Source: Prunus persica (taxonomy: Eukaryota; Streptophyta; Magnoliopsida; Rosales; Rosaceae). From it: DNA of 64,000 nt. Shown here in pieces: positions 35,479 to 47,738 of the stretch (the first letter of the stretch is position 1; the number at the start of each line of letters is the position of its first letter). A model generated the notes under the pieces. The model saw nothing but the letters and a program-made list of their open reading frames with translations, was not told the origin of the DNA and did not search any database. Where the stretch lies: assembly GCF_000346465.2 (NCBI RefSeq), contig NC_034009.1:7201776-7265775 (forward strand), read 5' to 3'. A program made the position numbers and the translations under genes.

Positions 35479-35895
35479 ATGTGATGTATTGTTAATTTCA
35501 TACTTTCTTTCAATCAAATAATTAATAAATTCGTTTACTTATGATTTGGTGTTAGAGAGTCTCATAATTTTTCAGAACATAGGCAATGACTTTTCATCGT
35601 TTCAAATATGAAATTATTAATCTATAAGTCAATGCCGTTTCCAAGTATAGCTTCTTTAAATTTCATACTTACATGGAATTAAATTAACTCCCCTCTCCTG
35701 AGTATCCCCATTTCTTCTTCAAATTTCATGCTTCCATGGTCCCAGCTCTCCCTGGTCGGCACAGACACATGACAACTACTAATTATTTTACACAAAATAT
35801 ACAATTATTATTTTATTTGTATGATGTAATTTCCTTATAACAAATATCAAAATACCAAATTTGTCTATCAAAATTGTGCGTGGCTGAGAGTCGTC

Positions 35896-35901
35896 CACGT
35901 G
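35896..35901 (+). promoter_or_regulatory. G-box (CACGTG) upstream of the COL5-like gene
   Basis: CCACGTGTGC lies about 200 bp before the ATG. G-boxes bind bHLH and bZIP factors and are frequent in light- and clock-controlled promoters, which fits the family. Function is inferred. Confidence 0.5.
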
Positions 35902-36099
35902 TGCTTCTTTTACTGGTCAAGACCCAGATTTTCCCTTTAGATAGAAGATAGCAAGCCTAATAACATCACCACTTGCATTAGGCCTCAGCCTACACAGGAC
36001 ACCAGAGTCTTCTCTCTTACACAAGTCCACAGCATTTCCACAGGCATTTCCACAGCAACTAACCAAGCTGCGTGCCCCGACGTCGTTTTGAAGACATCC

Positions 36100-37340
36100 A
36101 TGGGAATCCAAGCCGGTGGTTGGAGGACAATGGCTGGCGGCCTAGTCGCGAAGCCGTGCGACTCGTGCAAGAACTCCGCCGCGGTGCTGTTCTGCCGAGC
36201 CGACTCGGCTTTCCTCTGCTTGACCTGCGACGCCAAGATCCACGCAGCCAACAAGCTGGCCACGCGCCACGAGCGCGTCTGGATGTGCGAGGTCTGCGAG
36301 CAGGCTCCTGCGTCAGTCACGTGCAAGGCCGACGCCGCCGCCCTCTGCGTCACGTGCGACGCCGATATCCACTCCGCCAACCCCCTCTCCCGCCGCCATG
36401 ACCGGGTCCCGGTCGAGCCGTTCTTCGACTCGGCCGAGTCTATCATCGTCAAGTCCGCCGCCGCCTCCTCCTCTGTCGACTCCCTCAATTTCCTACTCCC
36501 AAACGGCGCCGTTCCGTCTCACACTAAAGACGATGAAAACGACGCGGCGTCGACCTGGCTTATCCCCAACTTGAATTTCAACTCGAAGCTCCAGATGGAT
36601 ATTGCTCCGGATATCATCAAGTCCTCCGAGTTGTTCTTCCCCGAAATGGACTCGTTGCTGGAGTTCGATTACCCGAACCCGATCCACCACGATATTTCGG
36701 GTTCAGGTACGGACAGTGTTGTTCCGGTTCAACCCGACCCGCTACCACCCCCTTCACTCAACATCAACCGCGTCTCTGCCGAGCAAAATTGCTTCGACCT
36801 CGAATTTTGTAGAAGCAAGCTTTCTTCTTCCTTCAGCTATCCAACTCAGTCGCTCAGCCAAAGCGTACGTAGTTAAATTAAATTACATATATCTCCTTCC
36901 GAAATTTCGGAGATTTGTACTGATTTTTTGGGCTTTTTCTTTGTTGTTTTCAGGTTTCCTCGTCGTCCGTGGAGGTTGGAGTTGTTCCTGACGGAAACTC
37001 CATGTCCGATATATCGTATCCTTTCGGCCGAAACGCGAACCATAACGTTTCGGATCCCAGCGCACAGGTCTCGGCGACCACCGCGAACCAAGTGGCCACA
37101 CAGCTCAGCGGACTCGACAGGGAGGCTAGGGTTTTGAGGTACAGAGAGAAGAGGAAGAACCGAAAGTTCCAGAAGACCATCAGGTACGCTTCGCGGAAAG
37201 CGTACGCCGAAACTCGCCCGAGAATCAAAGGCCGGTTCGCGAAACGCACCGAAACCGAAATCGAGGCCGTTGATAACATCTACGGCTCCGCTCAGGGGGC
37301 CTTTATTCCCGAGACATACGGCGTCGTTCCGACGTTCTGA
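36100..37340 (+). CDS. COL5: CONSTANS-LIKE 5-type B-box/CCT transcription regulator
   Basis: Two exons, 36100-36864 and 36954-37340, with one 89-bp GT-AG intron in phase 0; 383 aa. The ATG at 36100 is the first in frame after the leader. It has two B-box zinc fingers (residues 20-57, C20/C23/C32/C40/C43/H48/H57; and 63-100, same spacing), a variable acidic middle, a conserved [11 protein letters not shown] block, and a CCT domain (about 311-354, [17 protein letters not shown]...[18 protein letters not shown]). It ends YGVVPTF. B-boxes mediate protein contacts, and CCT brings nuclear import and DNA/NF-Y binding. The middle and tail match Arabidopsis COL5 better than CO itself, so this is group I, near COL3/4/5. 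Such proteins act in photoperiod and light signalling; a direct flowering role is not shown. The gene is GC-rich against an AT-rich background. No lesion seen. Confidence 0.93.
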
Positions 37341-37835
37341 TAATGATCCTCTGCTCGATCGGCATAATTTAATTTCTACAGTCTAGCAGTGATTGGTTGG
37401 TAATGTCAATTGTAAATCAGTGTCTATCCGATAATTTTGATCGGCGGCTTATGAGCCGTTCAATTTGCATGAGCATGATGCTGCGCTTTTGCAACTGAAT
37501 ATTACCCGCTCAGCACCCAAAAGCCCATTTGCCTTTTTCGTTATCTTTTAAATTTCACAGGGGCTTTATAGAAGTCTCTTTTCATGCAAGTAAACCCTTC
37601 TTTCTTTTTCACCAAAAGAAAAGTGAAAATAAAATGAAAATAAAAAAATCGTGGATCTGTTTCTGAATTCTGATTGTTTGACAAGGGCAAGTAATGCGGT
37701 TGTTGTTTATGTGAATGATATATGCCCTAGTAAATTTTTTTTTTTTGGTTTTTCTACACATTGTCATGTCAACTTAAGAACAATTACTATTCAACAAGAA
37801 GGTATTGTGAGATTAGTAAATTGTCATTTCTAATT

Positions 37836-37979
37836 GGCGAGCTACTTGGTGTCTCAATGACAGGAGTTTGAAACCCGTTGGAAGCATTTTGTGGCCAAAG
37901 CAAGCTGAACCCTAAGCGGGAATTAATTTCACCCTTCATGTGTGGGGACACCTCGTGATATTTATCAAAAAAAAAAAAA
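37836..37979 (+). mobile_element. Probable tRNA-derived SINE with A tail
   Basis: GCGAGCTACTTGGTG (A-box-like) and GAGTTTGAAACCCG (B-box-like) are followed by about 100 bp and an A12 tail. No target duplication was found. Confidence 0.5.
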
Positions 37980-38255
37980 GACAAACACTATTCATATGTG
38001 ATTAATTTTATTTGTATGTATGAGATTAAAAAATAAAAAAAATTTGAATTTTTTGGTATTTTTCATTATTTTTTTTCTTTACAATGTCACTCCTTCTAAA
38101 GCAAGAATACTATACCACATGTCCATATCTAGCCAACTGCCACCGTCGGCCAGCCACTCGCAGCTGGCCACCACTGTAGGCCACCACCCCCGACCACCTG
38201 CCACCGTCTGCAGGGGACTAACTCCGCTGCCCTATATTCACCTTTAAAAAAAAAG

Positions 38256-38331
38256 ATTTGTGTCATTGAAGGGATTCAAACCTTGACCCTCAAAGGAGGA
38301 AGGCTCACTCACAAACCACTACACCAAACTT
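38256..38331 (-). mobile_element. Probable SINE fragment, minus strand
   Basis: On the minus strand GGTGTAGTGGTTTGTGAG and GGTTTGAATCCC form A- and B-box-like words about 35 bp apart. It has no tRNA fold that I can close. Confidence 0.4.
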
Positions 38332-38339
38332 GATTTTGT

Positions 38340-40718
38340 AATATTTATTCAGTTATACAATATTTATATAAACAATCAACGGTTTTTAAAATTAAAAAAA
38401 AAATCATTTCAACACATATTCACACAAAAACTGCAAATAAGAAAAGAAACTGCAACAAAAATACAATGTAGATATCAATTATGTTAAAAATCCAATTGTA
38501 GTTAAATGAAAACTACAATGCAGTTTCCAAAAGTCCAATTTTGAGTTCCTTTGCTCTTGGGTTGTTCTACTCTTCTCTTGCCCATCCAATTCCTCATCTG
38601 GGTAGCCTCTACTCTTTAAAATTTGTGAGGTTAAAGGCCAAGGAAAGAGCAAAAATCCAATTGTAATTACCAAAACTGCAATGCAGTTTGTGCAAAACTA
38701 CAATGCATAACCTGTATAAAATTTCACTGAACTAAAACTTAAATGGTATTGCAAAATATCATATGACAGTGATGGCACCAACCATTTCCAAATCAGTACA
38801 AATGCATAGCCTATTTTATCTTGCTGGTGGGGATTGAGATTTGAACTTTGTGATGGCTGAGCAGAAAGATTATGATACTGCTATTGTGGATAGTTTTGTT
38901 GATGGTGTAAATGAGCCATTTTTAACTACAAATAAACAGACACTCTCATAAGCTAAAGGACAATGAACTTTTTGATAACATGTAGAAGCACGGAGGAGGG
39001 AAACACAACCACATCGACTACAACTACAAGCAGAAGGAAATCTACGGAGATAAGAGCACCTTAATCAGCATATTTGTATCTTCAATAGGCATAATAAGCC
39101 CAGCAAAGAATAAAGATTATGAATTTACATAAAAATTTGGTCATTTTGAGATTCTCAACCTCAAAGATAGACAACAACGAACAATTGAGTTTCAAAATTC
39201 AGAAAGAATGTTGCTTTGATGCATTCAACATATATATTACCACTGTGTTAATATAGGATTGGAAACTAAAGAAAATAAATTATCCAAACAGACACAACAA
39301 ACTTCCTAAGTGTAGGAATCTAAAAATCTATCTAGCCATCAAAAACTTACTATGAGGGGCCATCCTTTTAAAGTCAAATTGTTACCACCTGATTTGATCC
39401 TGAAACAAAAGACTTTAACATGTAAGTTACAAGCATAATTATACAATACCAACACAATCTTTTAAACTCTTTGCAACTCCTGACTGTGCAACTTGTGCCT
39501 CAACGGAGAACTTACAATCGACATGCACAGACATGGCAATTAACTTGAAAATAACTTAAACTTGAAACTTACATTTTGTCGGAGGATCTTATACCGACAA
39601 TCAAGATTTGCATCGACGGCCTCCAATCGTCGTTGACTGCCATCAAGCAATCTGTTGCGGCCAAGCTTAGGCTTTTATCGAAGAACCAAGCGGATAATCG
39701 AACTTTGATCGGCGAGTCCTGTGTGGTCTATGTTTTAATCTGGTTTTCGATGATGGGGCTTTACTTCAGAGCAGACTCAGCACATGGAAGAAGAGAGAGA
39801 TTTCTCTGGATGACATCGTAGAGAGAGAGGAGGTGAGATCTGATTTTGACTAACACTTTAAATAAAAAGGGTAAAATTGTATTTTATCTTTATAATGTAG
39901 ATAGGGCCAACGAATCTGGGCCTCCTCTTTGGCCAAATCCAAAACAAATTTTGATTCCTATGTATCAAAACCCAAACAAAAATGCTCTATGTATCAAATC
40001 CTTATTAGTAAAGATTCTTATGGCTAATACCTAATTTTTCTTAAATATAACATACCTCTTTATAAAAAAATTTGGGCCCCTTAGATAGTGGGCCCAGGGC
40101 AATCGTACTGCATGCCCCTGTCCAGGCCGTCACTGTAAGTAGGAAAAATGGATATAAGTTCGATAAGTATCATAAGTTACCAAAAATTTCGAAAGAAGAA
40201 TGTCAAGTAGATTGTATTTCTTACAAAATTAGCCAAATGTAGTTGATGATTACATCAATTGCAATTTCTTCTTTTTTTGGTGAGTAGCAATATGGGTTTA
40301 GACATCTTCCAACAACGGAGACAAAAATACTACTAAACATGCATGCATCTAGGATTCAAAAATAATTTGGGCTAACTTTTAAAATAATTTGTTTTATGAA
40401 ATTTCCAAAATTGTATATAAATTTGTTAAACACTTATATTATTTACTAGATATTAATACACATAAAGTCCTAACATGTACTCAAACAATTCACAACCAGC
40501 TAGCAACCATCAAATTAGTTACTAATAATTTAATAACATAACCTCCACACACAAAAAATTAGCCCATAAATCTCTAGATTACAGATTAATTGAAAAAAAA
40601 AAATCCCTAATTTCTACATCCCTAAATCAAATAAAAAATAGACAATCTTTGAAATAAATTACCAGAAAAAGAAGAGTAGAAGAAGAAGAAAAAAAGAAAG
40701 AAAAAAGTTGTAGGTAAC
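38340..40718. other. Intergenic, no gene recognised
   Basis: AT-rich. A GC-richer patch at 39590-39830 keeps an 81-codon plus frame (ICIDGLQSSLTAIKQSVAAK) with no ATG and no family I know; it could be an exon remnant. AACTGCAATGCAGTTT-type palindromic words recur at 38514-38704. Nothing else is supported. Confidence 0.4.
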
Positions 40719-41334
40719 TGTCACATCCTGGGATCGGTTCCCCCGTAGCATTATTGTCCGCTTTGGGCCCCCAGCTCTACTCTCACAGTTTTGTTTCTAG
40801 TAACTCACGAGCAACTTCTCAGTGGGTCACCCATCTTGGGATTGCTCTAGCCCCGACTCGCTTAACTTCGAAATTCCCATGACTCCGAAGCCAGTGAAAA
40901 AGGCCTCGTGCTAGATGGAGGTGGGCATGTACATATAAGGCACACCCCCTCTCCGTTGGTCAATGTAGGATGTTACAATCCACCCCTCTTAAGGGCCCAA
41001 CGTCCTCGTCGGCACACTCGCACCACCCAGCAGAGTGTCTTTGATACAAAATTGTCACATCCCGAGATCGGCTCCGCCGTAGCATGATATTGTCCGCTTT
41101 GGGCCCCCTCCCCCCTCCCCCGCTTTGCTCTCAAGATTTTATTTCTGAGAACTCACGAGTAACTTCCCAGTGGGTCACCCATCCTGGGATTGCTCTAGCC
41201 CCAACTCGCTTAACTTCGAAGTTCCCATGACTCCGAAGCTAATAAGCTCCCAAAAAGCCTCATGCTAGATGGAAGTGGGCATGTACATATAAGGCACATT
41301 ACCCCCTCTCCGTTGGTCAATGTGGGATGTTACA
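40719..41334 (-). mobile_element. Complete Cassandra TRIM retrotransposon (LTRs carry 5S rRNA-derived sequence)
   Basis: Two LTRs (40719-40977, 259 bp; 41053-41334, 282 bp) flank a 75-bp internal part. Both begin TGTCACATCC and end GGATGTTACA on the plus strand. On the minus strand each LTR contains a 5S rRNA-like block (GAAGTTAAGCGAGTTGGG, CCAGGATGGGTGACCCACTG, GGGAAGTTACTCGTGAG), which includes the 5S internal promoter A- and C-box regions. The internal part shows a weak Met-tRNA primer site (TTGTATCAAAGA) and a purine tract (AAGAGGGGTGGA). This is the known plan of Cassandra, a non-coding element that relies on others for its enzymes. The flanks GTAAC and GCGAC do not form a clean 5-bp duplication. 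Confidence 0.92.
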
Positions 41335-41407
41335 GCGACTCACATGTGGAGTGGAGGAAAGGGTGTAGAGGGAGAATTTCACAGACTGAGAGATGAGAGA
41401 ATCTTTA

Positions 41408-41675
41408 GGGGGTGAATTCAATTAGGATTCTAGAGAGTTTAAAAAGATTTTAAAAATTCGGATGTATTCAGTTTGGATTTATACGAACTTTAAAAGAGTT
41501 TTTACAAGTGTGGGTGTATTTAATTCAGACTTGTATTAACTTTTAAAAAGATAAAAAAGTCAGGTGTATTAAAAAATTTCATATATTTGGAAGGATTTCA
41601 TTGAGCAATAAATTTTGATAGGTTTTAAGGTGAGATGTATAAATAATAAAGACCATAATAAATCCAAACACCCCC
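41408..41675. mobile_element. MITE-like element with GGGGGTG...CACCCCC ends
   Basis: It starts GGGGGTGAATTCAATTAGG and ends ATAAATCCAAACACCCCC, with imperfect inverted ends. Flanks are TTA and TTC, close to a Harbinger-type TTA duplication. 268 bp, AT-rich, non-coding. Confidence 0.55.
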
Positions 41676-42742
41676 TTCTCTCCAACCACCCACCCATCCC
41701 TCCCCCCCACCCCCTAACAAAAAGATTTCACCAAATGCTAGTTTTTCTCTATGCATATGCCCTAGCTTTTTCTCTCTGCAGAAGACGAACAGTTTCCTCC
41801 ATCTGTGAAGGTGCGCTCCCTATATTTTCTTCGATCAAAATCTCGTTGGGTTTTCTTTTTCCATGATTTTTCTTGTTATTAGGGTATAGTTTGGGGTTAT
41901 AGGTTTTAGCTGTTATTAAGGTTTAGCTTGGGTTTAGGTTTATGCTTGTTTTTCTTCTCAAATATCTATATACAACTTTATAAGAATTGTTCGTTGAATC
42001 ACTGGATAGGAAACTGAAATATAGTAACGGACAGCCTTTCTATAATCCAACAAAAAAAATGAGAGGAACTAAGACAATATAGTTTTTCTTCTAAATTTGT
42101 TTCTAAATTAACTACAACTTTTAAATGCTCTTTTGGAAGCCCAAACAACCTCAGAAGCCCAAAATCCACCTTATATCACGGCAAACGTATCACGTGCCCC
42201 GATCGAAGCTCGGACGCCAAATCTGTAAATTCTTGTTGCTTCTTTTTTCCATTCTTCGCTCCAATTCTTCTTCAATCCATTAAGCCATTTGTTCTATATC
42301 ATTCATGTGTGTATTCAATTGTGTAGGAGAAAAACTAAGACAAATATAAAGGTGTCCGATAATGAATAGTTAAAGGATACATTAGAAAAAACTTTGCAGT
42401 GGAATGCTATTGGATGCTACAATGTAAGCTAACATAAGATGTGTCTGTTGGGATCTATGGATGCTGTTGTACATTTTTTTATGTACATTAGTTATAGATT
42501 TTACTTTCCCTTCAACTAATTAAGGTATCCGATAGTGAATAGTTAACGGGTAAAACATTAATTGAACAAATATAATTATCTTTCCGAAACTCAAAGCAAA
42601 CTTGGCATTGTTTTGATAATTATCTTTCAACGTTTGTAGTGTTTTATGAGTTATATATATATTTTTATGCTTTATTTGTGATTGATATGATAAAATTCAT
42701 AGCTGCACACTCAAACAGAGTTTTAAAATACACAACAAGTAA
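41676..42742. other. Intergenic or transposon leader, no gene recognised
   Basis: AT-rich. GATAATGAATAGTTAA-type phrases occur at 42356 and 42530. It may be the flank of the element that carried the MYB/SANT-like gene, but no termini are seen. Confidence 0.35.
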
Positions 42743-43464
42743 ATGGAAAAGGGAAGAGCAAACAAGATTATAACGTTTGGAGTGTGGAAGAGAGTAGAAT
42801 GTCGTTGCAACTCATGGTTGATAGTGCATCCCGTGGATGGCGTGATGCTAATGGAATGCTATGTAAGGCAATTGTAGAAACCAAAATACTCCCTAAGATT
42901 AATGAAAAACTTAGGTGTCACAAAACCTATTCTCAATACCCCAGTCTGTTGAAATACTTTAAAAGAGAATACTAAAAATATTCACAGCTTATCTGTCATA
43001 ACTTTGGGTTTGGGTGGGATCCAACCACAAAGAAATTCATTGCTCCTGAAGAAGTTTGGAAAGACTACTTAAGGTTAGGTTATTAAATTTTCTTTAATTA
43101 ATTCTGTTTGGTAACTTGAATACATAATTCTATTAAATAATAATAATTTATTATTTTTGTTATAGTCCCACCCCAAAGACACAAGTATTCAAACAAAAAC
43201 TTGTGAGGACTATGCGGGTCTACAAATTGTACTTGGGAATGCAACTACTATTGGAAGAAACTCATTAGGATTGGGTGATGATATTGACGCAAGAATTTTT
43301 ACTAATAAATGGGGTGTAGATATGAAGAGAGTGTAGATCTGACAAATTTCCTGTTGAATTGGAGAACGAATCTTCTTCATCTTCATCGTTACCGGTTAAT
43401 GAAGGGGATCTTGAACTGGGTTTCCAAACACAAGAACAACAACGACAAAATGCTAATGAATAGA
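42743..43464 (+). pseudogene. Harbinger-type MYB/SANT-like protein gene, broken
   Basis: The Myb/SANT-like (DUF-type, Myb_DNA-bind_3) fold is readable as LQLMVDSASRGWRDANGML, then FGFGWDPTTKKFIAPEEVW, KDYLR in exon 1, and after an intron (about 43075-43167) SHPKDTS...GLQIVLGNATTIGRNSLGLG. A Ser-rich tail ends QQRQNANE-stop at 43464. These proteins accompany PIF/Harbinger transposases, and domesticated host copies exist. Lesions are a TAA at 42973-42975 inside the domain, a reading-phase mismatch of one base at the exon junction, and another frame change before the tail. No transposase partner or terminal repeats are found nearby. Confidence 0.72.
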
Positions 43465-46266
43465 GAGTTGGTATAGCTTTGAATATCTGGAGAGATGTTG
43501 GGCACAATGACAACAATGAGAATTAAGGATAATGAATAAATGTTGAATATTTTCCTTAAACTTTGCTTTCAAATTTGTTATACATTTGTCACTATATTTC
43601 TTGTGAATTTCTTATGAATTTTGCTTTTTTGTTAAACATAATTTTTTTAATTATGAATTTTGCTTTTTGTTAAAAGAATATCATTCATCATTACTATGTT
43701 TGACCAAACTATTTGGTCAGAAATCACTAGGGAAGAGAGTTTATGTATTTGAAGTCTTCAGTTACCACAATAAAAAAAAGAAAGGAAAAGAAAGATCCGG
43801 AGTTTCTTCCGAAATCATATAGCTATTGCACCATACTTTTTATACTGAGTGCCAAATGAGAGAGCAATCAGAAACAAATGTCCTAAAGAAATAGAGCACC
43901 ACTTACTGCTCGACGGAAATAGAGCACCACTTCTTGGCTTTTTGATTGTTTGGGTAAGGATGCCAAAGTTAGCATTTAAGAAATTATGGAAGTCTAGAAA
44001 AAAAGCCATACAAATCTTATAATAAAATTATATAGAACTCTTCTCAAGTTTATGTGAAATCTAAAACTTTGATAGAGTTCCATGAAATTTGACACTTAAA
44101 AAAATTTGGGCCACCTTCTTTTGTCAGAAAAACTGGGCTACGTAGATATTAAAAGATATCTTAAAATTTAAGTTGGGCTCGTGTCTACTACTAAATACAT
44201 ATCTACCTAAAATGTTATCAACTGTATTATCTAATTCTTAACAAGAAACCTAAGAGAATTAAGTTCTTAAACCACATTAGCGTATCACATTATTTTGTAC
44301 ATAATGCAAAACCAACTAGTCATAATAATTTATGTGATAAGTAGATTTCACTTAACATATATTGGTAGAAAGTTATTGTTCCTACCACTTGACAATTCAA
44401 AATTACATATGTGAAGTAGATAAATATTGGTTGCCCAACTTGAATTCATATCATTTCTTAACTACACTGTTTTGTTAATTCTTGTATAGACCCTTGCATG
44501 TGATGTTGGATATTGTCGTTCGAGTTGAAATCTTCTAGTCCCACATTGAAAGATTAGGAAACCTTCCTAGTCTTTACAAGTGATGGCCCTTCTATAAGTT
44601 GGTGCCCCATGTGGGCTTTATATAGTTGCTTCATCACACATGCATTAAAAAGTGATTTGATATTTCAATGTATTTGTTTGTTAATTTTTATTTTCATATA
44701 TGCAAGTGTCGGTTTCACCCGTGCATCAAAAGTAATTCAATACCTCAATTTATTTTTTTGTTTTTTGTTTTTCTATCTATCCAGGTGCCAGTTTCATGTG
44801 TGCATAAAAAAATAATTAAATATTTCAATTTATCACTGTTTTTCTATCCGGATGTCAATTTCATGCTTACATCAAAAGTAATTCAATACTATTTTGCTCC
44901 TGCACTTAACAGAAAAGTTGACAAAATTGGCAGTAGGACTATTTGTCATAACGAAACTAAAGTTAAAGGACCACGGAAACCATTTTGAAAATTTAAGTAC
45001 TCAAATGCAAATCGAGTCTAACCTTTCAATTTACTTGTTTATCAATTGGTTTAAGTTTTTTTGTCAGACAATTAATTTTTTGGATTGCTCAAATCAAATT
45101 CAAATTCATTGTGTTGTCCATTCAATAAGCTTGTCCCCCCTCCATAAGAAAGATCTGCCCTGTGCGGCAGCCTCATAGGAGACTTTCTACCTTCACTTGC
45201 CTTGCAACTGAAAAATATAAAAAATGCGGCCAGCCAGCAGTGAGCTAGTTTGGATAAAATATCAATCTAGTGGAAAGTCCTGTCGTGTGCAATGGAATAT
45301 ACTAGAAGAAATATATTTTTTTCTGGACCTTTCCGAGACCAATGGAGGGAGTCCTAACATTTGAGGTTTGACAGCTTGGCCTTTGTCTTTTCAAGGAAAG
45401 TAAGATCACGTCCACTGATCCATCACCAAAATCTTCCTTTCCTTTATAGGTTGAATTTCTGCGGACATAATATGATAATAATAAAGTAGCATATGGTTTG
45501 ATATTTTAAATTCTGGTTGGACAAGGTTCCGGTGAGCTTTCTGTCTTCTGGCTGTGGATGAACCCATCTGGCATCTGGGTGGTTACAGATTTGCAGGTTT
45601 GGTTACCAGAATGAAAGAAGTTTCTAGATTAGCTTCCCAACCTTCCTTTGAGGTTTGGATACATTTTTTTTCCTTTCTTTTCTCGTCTTGCTTTCCTTTT
45701 TTTTTTTTTTTTTTTTCAGAAGAAATTAACAACACTTTCTTGCCTCTGCTCGCTATTTTTGGAATTGAAATATTTTCTTCCTGTCAAGGTACATTGAACA
45801 AAAAATTTGTTTTACCACAATAGGCTTTCAAGCTCAAATAGGAAGCAATTTTTGTTGCGTGGTTTTCCAAATTTCTTTTTGATTGTGAATACGATGAATG
45901 CTATCGATATGTTAAATTGTCACATAGACATGAGATGGCAAAAATTGAAGGTTAAAATTGATCCAACCGAGTAATCAAATTCTATATGAATTTGAAGGCT
46001 TGTAGAGATATGTCAAAATTAACATATCAAAAAGCTTGATGTCAAATATTATTTTAATATTTTTAAGTTATGGACCCCATTATCATTTACTCTCTTTTAA
46101 AACTTTATGCATCATATGAGCCACATTTGATTATGAAAATGTAATAAAATAATATGATATTTGACATTTTAGGTGGAATTAAATTTTTTTTCCAAAGTGT
46201 CAAATTACCACATAAGTTATAAAATTCAAATTTAACATTTTGCATTTGACATTTCCCTTGGAGATG
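43465..46266. other. Intergenic, no gene recognised
   Basis: AT-rich. AGTCCCACATTG at 44537-44548 resembles an upstream snRNA element, but no snRNA follows. Pyrimidine runs lie at 45665-45718. Nothing else supported. Confidence 0.5.
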
Positions 46267-46274
46267 CTCTAAAT

Positions 46275-46864
46275 TAGGGGTGGGCACTCAAACCGGCGAA
46301 CCGGAAATCCAAACCAAACCGCACCGAACCAAACCGGAAAAAAACCGAGTTGACCAAAAAGTCAAAAACCGGTCAAAAACCGAACCGGACCGGTTTGGAC
46401 CGGTTCCGGATCCGGTTCCATGTCTTCAAAAACCGAACCGGGCCGAACCGAACCGGTGAAACTAAAAAAATATATAATTTCAATATATATATTTATATTT
46501 AATGCTATATTTTTAATTTCACTAAAAAAAACATAATATTTATTCAAGTTCAATGTCAAAATATCTCTATTTTCTCACTTTAATATTTATTTTTTATATG
46601 AAATTGAATAATTTGTTAATTTTCAAGTAAAAAAATAATATTTCAGTTGAGAATTGTATTAAAAAGTAATTTAAAAAAATAATTTTTATAATCCGGTTCA
46701 AAACCGAACCGAACCGGAACCGGACCGAAACCGGTTCAAACCGAACCGGACAGTTTTTGAAATTTTTTTAATTAAAACCGAACCGAACCAAACCGGATGA
46801 ATAGTATTGGATCGGTTCTAATTTGAGGCAAAAACCGGTCCAAACCGAACCGTGCCCACCCCTA
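46275..46864. mobile_element. hAT MITE with perfect 8-bp target duplication and CCGGTT-rich arms
   Basis: The 13-bp perfect inverted ends TAGGGGTGGGCAC/GTGCCCACCCCTA are flanked by CTCTAAAT at 46267-46274 and 46865-46872. Both arms are packed with AACCGAACCGG and CCGGTT words; the centre is AT-rich. 590 bp, no coding capacity. Confidence 0.92.
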
Positions 46865-47297
46865 CTCTAAATAGCTCTTGGTTTGGTGATACTTTTCTTC
46901 TCAATGTTGAAAGAGATCTCAAGTTCGAATCTGCCCTATCCTTTTATTTAAAAAGTAAATTACAATGAATGCTACGAATGATGTTAGTGCTTAGAAAAAT
47001 TATTTATACTCAAATATAGACTGACTAGTAATTATGTTCAACTTTTTTCTTAATAAATGAAGAAAGGAGATTCAAACTTGACACATATTTTAATATTGAA
47101 AATAATCATATCACTATACCATAACTAGTTAGCCCTTCTTTGTAAATTAATGAGTATTAAGTATCGTAATCATCATCACCATTACCATCACCATAATTAT
47201 GGTTATTATCATGATATAATTTTCCTCTTTTCCAACAAAAAGTTTTTGGTTATGCTGTTTGCATTAGGTTTAGAATGAAATTTCACCTAATACATTT

Positions 47298-47717
47298 TTT
47301 GTTTACGAAAGAGAATTCATTCATAAAACCAAAGACGTATAAAGAACGACATGATACAGTGACCTCATTAAAACTTTCCTAGTACAACCTCATGGGACAA
47401 ACTGCAGGGACGGAAATAGTATCATACATGTCATGGACTAACAAGAGAGTCCAATTCATGTCACTTTGGACCATTATAATAAAAGAACAAATCAAAAACG
47501 AAAACTAACATATAGACCTCTGACGAGAACTGCAACTATAGGCCAACACAATAGACCTACATGAGAGGACCGCACAACATCCCAACTATCAAAAGAAGTC
47601 TTCTATGAGCAAAATCATAGTTCTTTGACACCCACACAAACTGCAAAGCATACCATAGCAGAAATTAAGAGAGAACACACAGGAGGAACACATAAACAAC
47701 AGTAAAAGGACCCCTGA
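47298..47717 (-). mobile_element. 5'-truncated LINE insertion with 21-bp target duplication
   Basis: A 21-bp repeat (GAAATTTCACC...ACATTT) lies at 47277-47297 and 47718-47738. On the minus strand the insert ends ATGAATGAATTCTC, TTTCGTAAAC and A-run, a LINE-type 3' end. No RT motif is readable in the 420 bp. Confidence 0.82.
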
Positions 47718-47738
47718 GAAATTTCACCTAATACATTT

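Noticed and set aside
35985..36488. 167-codon minus-strand frame over COL5 exon 1
   Set aside because: It is a shadow frame caused by the high GC content of the B-box exon; the plus strand has the conserved zinc fingers.
39576..39821. 81-codon plus-strand frame
   Set aside because: No ATG start and no known family; at best an exon remnant.
41140..41240. 5S rRNA gene
   Set aside because: The 5S-like sequence is present in both LTRs of a Cassandra element and is diverged from a functional 5S gene.
44537..44548. Upstream sequence element of an snRNA gene (AGTCCCACATTG)
   Set aside because: The next TATA-like word is about 75 bp away, too far for snRNA promoters, and no U-snRNA sequence follows.
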